Below are positions 62,091 to 64,000 of a DNA stretch of 64,000 nucleotides, in pieces; the stretch's first letter is position 1; every line of letters begins with the position of its first letter. This stretch comes from UBA2287 sp964479665. Its GTDB lineage: Bacteria; Bacteroidota; Bacteroidia; Bacteroidales; Tenuifilaceae. The notes beneath the pieces are model-generated. The model did not search any database. It was not told the origin of the DNA and saw nothing but the letters and a program-made list of their open reading frames with translations. Made by a program: the position numbers and the translations under genes. The DNA is taken from NCBI GenBank assembly GCA_964479665.1, contig CAYZNN010000014.1:1-64000 (forward strand), read 5' to 3'.

Positions 62091-63305
62091 TTAAGCATTT
62101 TCGGTTTTAGGATCAAAGGCATCCCTTAATCCGTTACCTATAATTGTAAAGGCAAGAACCAAAAGCATAATGGCTATTCCGGGGAGTATTGCAAGGTGAG
62201 CCTTGTCCATTATTATGTAGCCATAATGATCTTTTATCATTGTTCCCCACGAAGGGATAGGGGGCTGAACACCTATTCCCAGAAAACTTAAACCCGCCTC
62301 GAGAAGAATAGCAGTTGCAAAGTTACTAGCCGAAATGATAATAACCGGACCCAGTACATTGGGAAGTATATGCCTTGTAATTATTCGCCACGAACCAAAC
62401 CCCATTACCTTGGCAGCTTCAATAAATTCTTTTTCGCGCAGGCTTAAAACCTGCCCTCTTACAACACGTGCTACCTCTACCCACATGGTTAATCCAACGG
62501 CTATAAATATTTGCCAAAAGCCCTTGCCAATCACCATAGTAAGTGCAATAACCATAAGAAGTGTCGGTATTGACCATACAACATTTATGAGCCACATAAT
62601 TATATCGTCGTAGAAACCACGAAAATATCCTGCCGTGGCACCAAGAAGAATACCAATGAAAAGAGATATGGCAACTGCAATAAAACCAACCGACAACGAT
62701 ACCCGCGACCCAATTATTAACCGGCTCAAAAGGTCGCGTCCAAATCTGTCGGTTCCAAGCCAAAAGCGTTTCTTAACAATATTATTCTTTTCAATAGATG
62801 CTTTAGCGTCGGCAATAGATATACGCATTGCATTGGCTGGACAGAAAAGGCTATCGTTTTGCACCCAATAGTTTTCAGTATGAAAAAGAATTGAACCAAT
62901 TTCAATGCTTTGATAAATGAGAAGGGTATCGGGGGCATTAACGGGTTCGGTATAAACTAGTCTGGTTTCATCGAATTTATAAGATGAAATGGGTATTTGT
63001 TTAGTTTTGCTTGGGTATCCAAATAGGAATGAAGAAAAATTCCGGTCTTTGGTGTTGTTAGTTTTTGGTATGGATAGGAATAGGGATGAGTACCCGGGCC
63101 TTTTTGTTGCCAATTCAACCTGCTGGCTATTGGCGTTTGGCGTAGAATCGGGAGAAATTGCATAAGCAAAAATGGCAATTAAAGAAACAAAGCCTAAAAA
63201 AATGAAAGAGGCTAACGAGAGCCTATTGCTGGCAAATCGTTGTGCAGCTATTTTCCAAGGAGAGCCCTCGCGGTTTCTGGTGCTATCGAATGTTTTTACT
63301 TCCAT
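62091..63305 (-). CDS. DppC/OppC-type ABC transporter permease with a long periplasmic insert
   Basis: An inner-membrane subunit of a peptide/nickel-type importer. An N-terminal helix (LASFIFLGFVSLIAIFAYAI) is followed by about 145 residues of non-membrane sequence, where OppC usually has about 50. The signature FWLGTDRFGRDLLSRLI and the permease core with EFIEAAKVMGFGSWRIITRHILPN (EAA motif) come next. The start is MEVKTFDSTRN at 63305, inside the end of the glycosyltransferase gene. No DppB, DppD or DppF is in the window. The insert may interact with a substrate-binding protein. Confidence 0.87.
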   Translation of the reverse strand: MEVKTFDSTRNREGSPWKIAAQRFASNRLSLASFIFLGFVSLIAIFAYAISPDSTPNANSQQVELATKRPGYSSLFLSIPKTNNTKDRNFSSFLFGYPSKTKQIPISSYKFDETRLVYTEPVNAPDTLLIYQSIEIGSILFHTENYWVQNDSLFCPANAMRISIADAKASIEKNNIVKKRFWLGTDRFGRDLLSRLIIGSRVSLSVGFIAVAISLFIGILLGATAGYFRGFYDDIIMWLINVVWSIPTLLMVIALTMVIGKGFWQIFIAVGLTMWVEVARVVRGQVLSLREKEFIEAAKVMGFGSWRIITRHILPNVLGPVIIISASNFATAILLEAGLSFLGIGVQPPIPSWGTMIKDHYGYIIMDKAHLAILPGIAIMLLVLAFTIIGNGLRDAFDPKTENA

Positions 63306-64000
63306 CTTATGGGCTTTACTAACGAGAGCAAAAAAACAAATGCAATATAGAAAGGATAAACTACCTGCAAAGGTAAAAAAACCCACATCAACTTTTTTTG
63401 CCCTATTAATTTAAGGTAGCTGGACAATAGAAAGAAATCGGAAAACATTTTGAATGTAAACATGAAAGCGGCTGCATTTAAGTATAGAAGGTTCGAAAAC
63501 GAAATGGAGAATAAAAGCAGGAGAACTAAATTGAAAACCAGAACCAGGAAGGCAATAATCAGTGCAACGAAGTTAGTATAGTGTTTCGTTTTCGATGCCC
63601 ACCGTGCACGTTGATTCAATATTTGCCATAGGCCGTTTGGCGCATTTGTTTTCACCACAAAGCGTTCGTTGACTTTGGATGCTATTCTTCCACCCATTTC
63701 TTTAACTGCATGAAGCAAAAAAACATCGTCGCCCGATGTGGCTTTGGGGTTTAGCATGCGAAGTTCGTAACCAATCGTTTTTTTGTTGAAGGCCAGATTG
63801 GCTGAAGAAGCCATGAAGGGAGTCCCAGCCAAACAGGCACCAATAGCCGAAGCGTTGAGACTAGCATGTTCAAGTGCCTGCATGTTGTTTAGAAAACCTT
63901 TTCCGAAGGATGCAACGGGTCCTATGATTAATGCTGGGTCTTCTGTTTCGAAGAGTAAGACAATTTCGGTTAACCACGATTGAGGTAGTATGCAATCGGC
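63296..64000 (-). CDS. Glycosyltransferase family 2, 5' partial at window edge
   Basis: The frame is open to the right edge, so the N-terminus lies outside. The visible part begins ADCILPQSWL, a donor-site-like segment of GT2 enzymes, then NASAIGACLAGTPFMASSANLAF and the DDVFLLHAVKEMGGRI segment of the acceptor region. Two C-terminal hydrophobic helices (LIIAFLVLVFNLVLLLLFSIS and a later pair) follow. It is probably a membrane-anchored glycosyltransferase for a surface glycan; the substrate is unknown. The 3' end overlaps the DppC-like gene by 10 bp. Confidence 0.75.
   Translation of the reverse strand, partial: ADCILPQSWLTEIVLLFETEDPALIIGPVASFGKGFLNNMQALEHASLNASAIGACLAGTPFMASSANLAFNKKTIGYELRMLNPKATSGDDVFLLHAVKEMGGRIASKVNERFVVKTNAPNGLWQILNQRARWASKTKHYTNFVALIIAFLVLVFNLVLLLLFSISFSNLLYLNAAAFMFTFKMFSDFFLLSSYLKLIGQKKLMWVFLPLQVVYPFYIAFVFLLSLVKPIRWK

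Overview
The window is about 64 kb of a Bacteroidota chromosome, most likely of the Bacteroidales/Marinilabiliales type. The evidence is a type IX secretion C-terminal sorting domain, PorV-like and DUF5723 outer-membrane proteins, a head-GIN (DUF2807) lipoprotein, TlpA-type lipoproteins, an S16 with a long Lys/Ala/Glu tail, a glycogen synthase-phosphorylase fusion, and several promoters with the Bacteroidota -7 element TAnnTTTG. Most of the window is compact core genome. No CRISPR array, prophage or rRNA is visible; one tRNA (Leu, anticodon UAG) is present.

Layout. 1-1621: end of a secreted lipase-like gene, cut at the terminal repeat of a decayed IS1595-family element. 1833-6522 (minus): folA, thyA, an lpxH-like gene and two TlpA-like lipoproteins, one without the redox cysteines. 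6794-15920 (plus): storage-polysaccharide cluster (debranching enzyme, GT4 glycosyltransferase, GH57 enzyme, 1414-residue glycogen synthase/phosphorylase fusion), closed by a near-perfect 20-bp hairpin. 16182-23346 (plus): purH, then mreB-mreC-mreD-mrdA-rodA for rod shape. 23284-25280 (minus): ACP phosphodiesterase, a NarL-type response regulator and a degenerate kinase-like partner. 25438-30522: a frameshifted secreted protein, a small barrel protein, an ECF sigma factor with an anti-sigma/TonB hybrid, and a broken von Willebrand A gene. 30590-36532 (minus): PAP2 phosphatase, obgE, adk, hpt, M20 amidohydrolase, tatC, kdsD-like isomerase. 36715-41791 (plus): recQ, an ABC ATPase/permease pair, a T9SS cargo protein. 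41837-43329 (minus): two adjacent GyrI-domain genes, both broken. 43447-50274: M28 peptidase, tRNA-Leu, lipoprotein plus DUF5723 protein, YihY family, rpsP, rimM, thioesterase. 50390-59609: DUF2807 lipoprotein, ahcY, ribF, MacB-like permease, rsmA, a helix-hairpin-helix barrel protein overlapping a PorV-like gene, plsC-like. 59795-64000: small secreted protein, single-domain response regulator, L-serine ammonia-lyase, DppC-like permease and a glycosyltransferase that runs off the right edge.

The metabolic blocks are coherent: folate/thymidylate, glycogen turnover, purine synthesis and salvage, murein elongation, and envelope lipid or LPS steps. A striking secondary pattern is decay. Five non-essential loci (IS transposase, TapB-like secreted protein, vWA protein, GyrI protein, AraC-GyrI regulator) carry frameshifts or stops, while every recognised housekeeping gene is intact. 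I see no clear new defence or mobile system. The best candidates for something under-described are the HhH-barrel/PorV-like pair, the pseudokinase next to an intact response regulator, and the anti-sigma/TonB hybrid.
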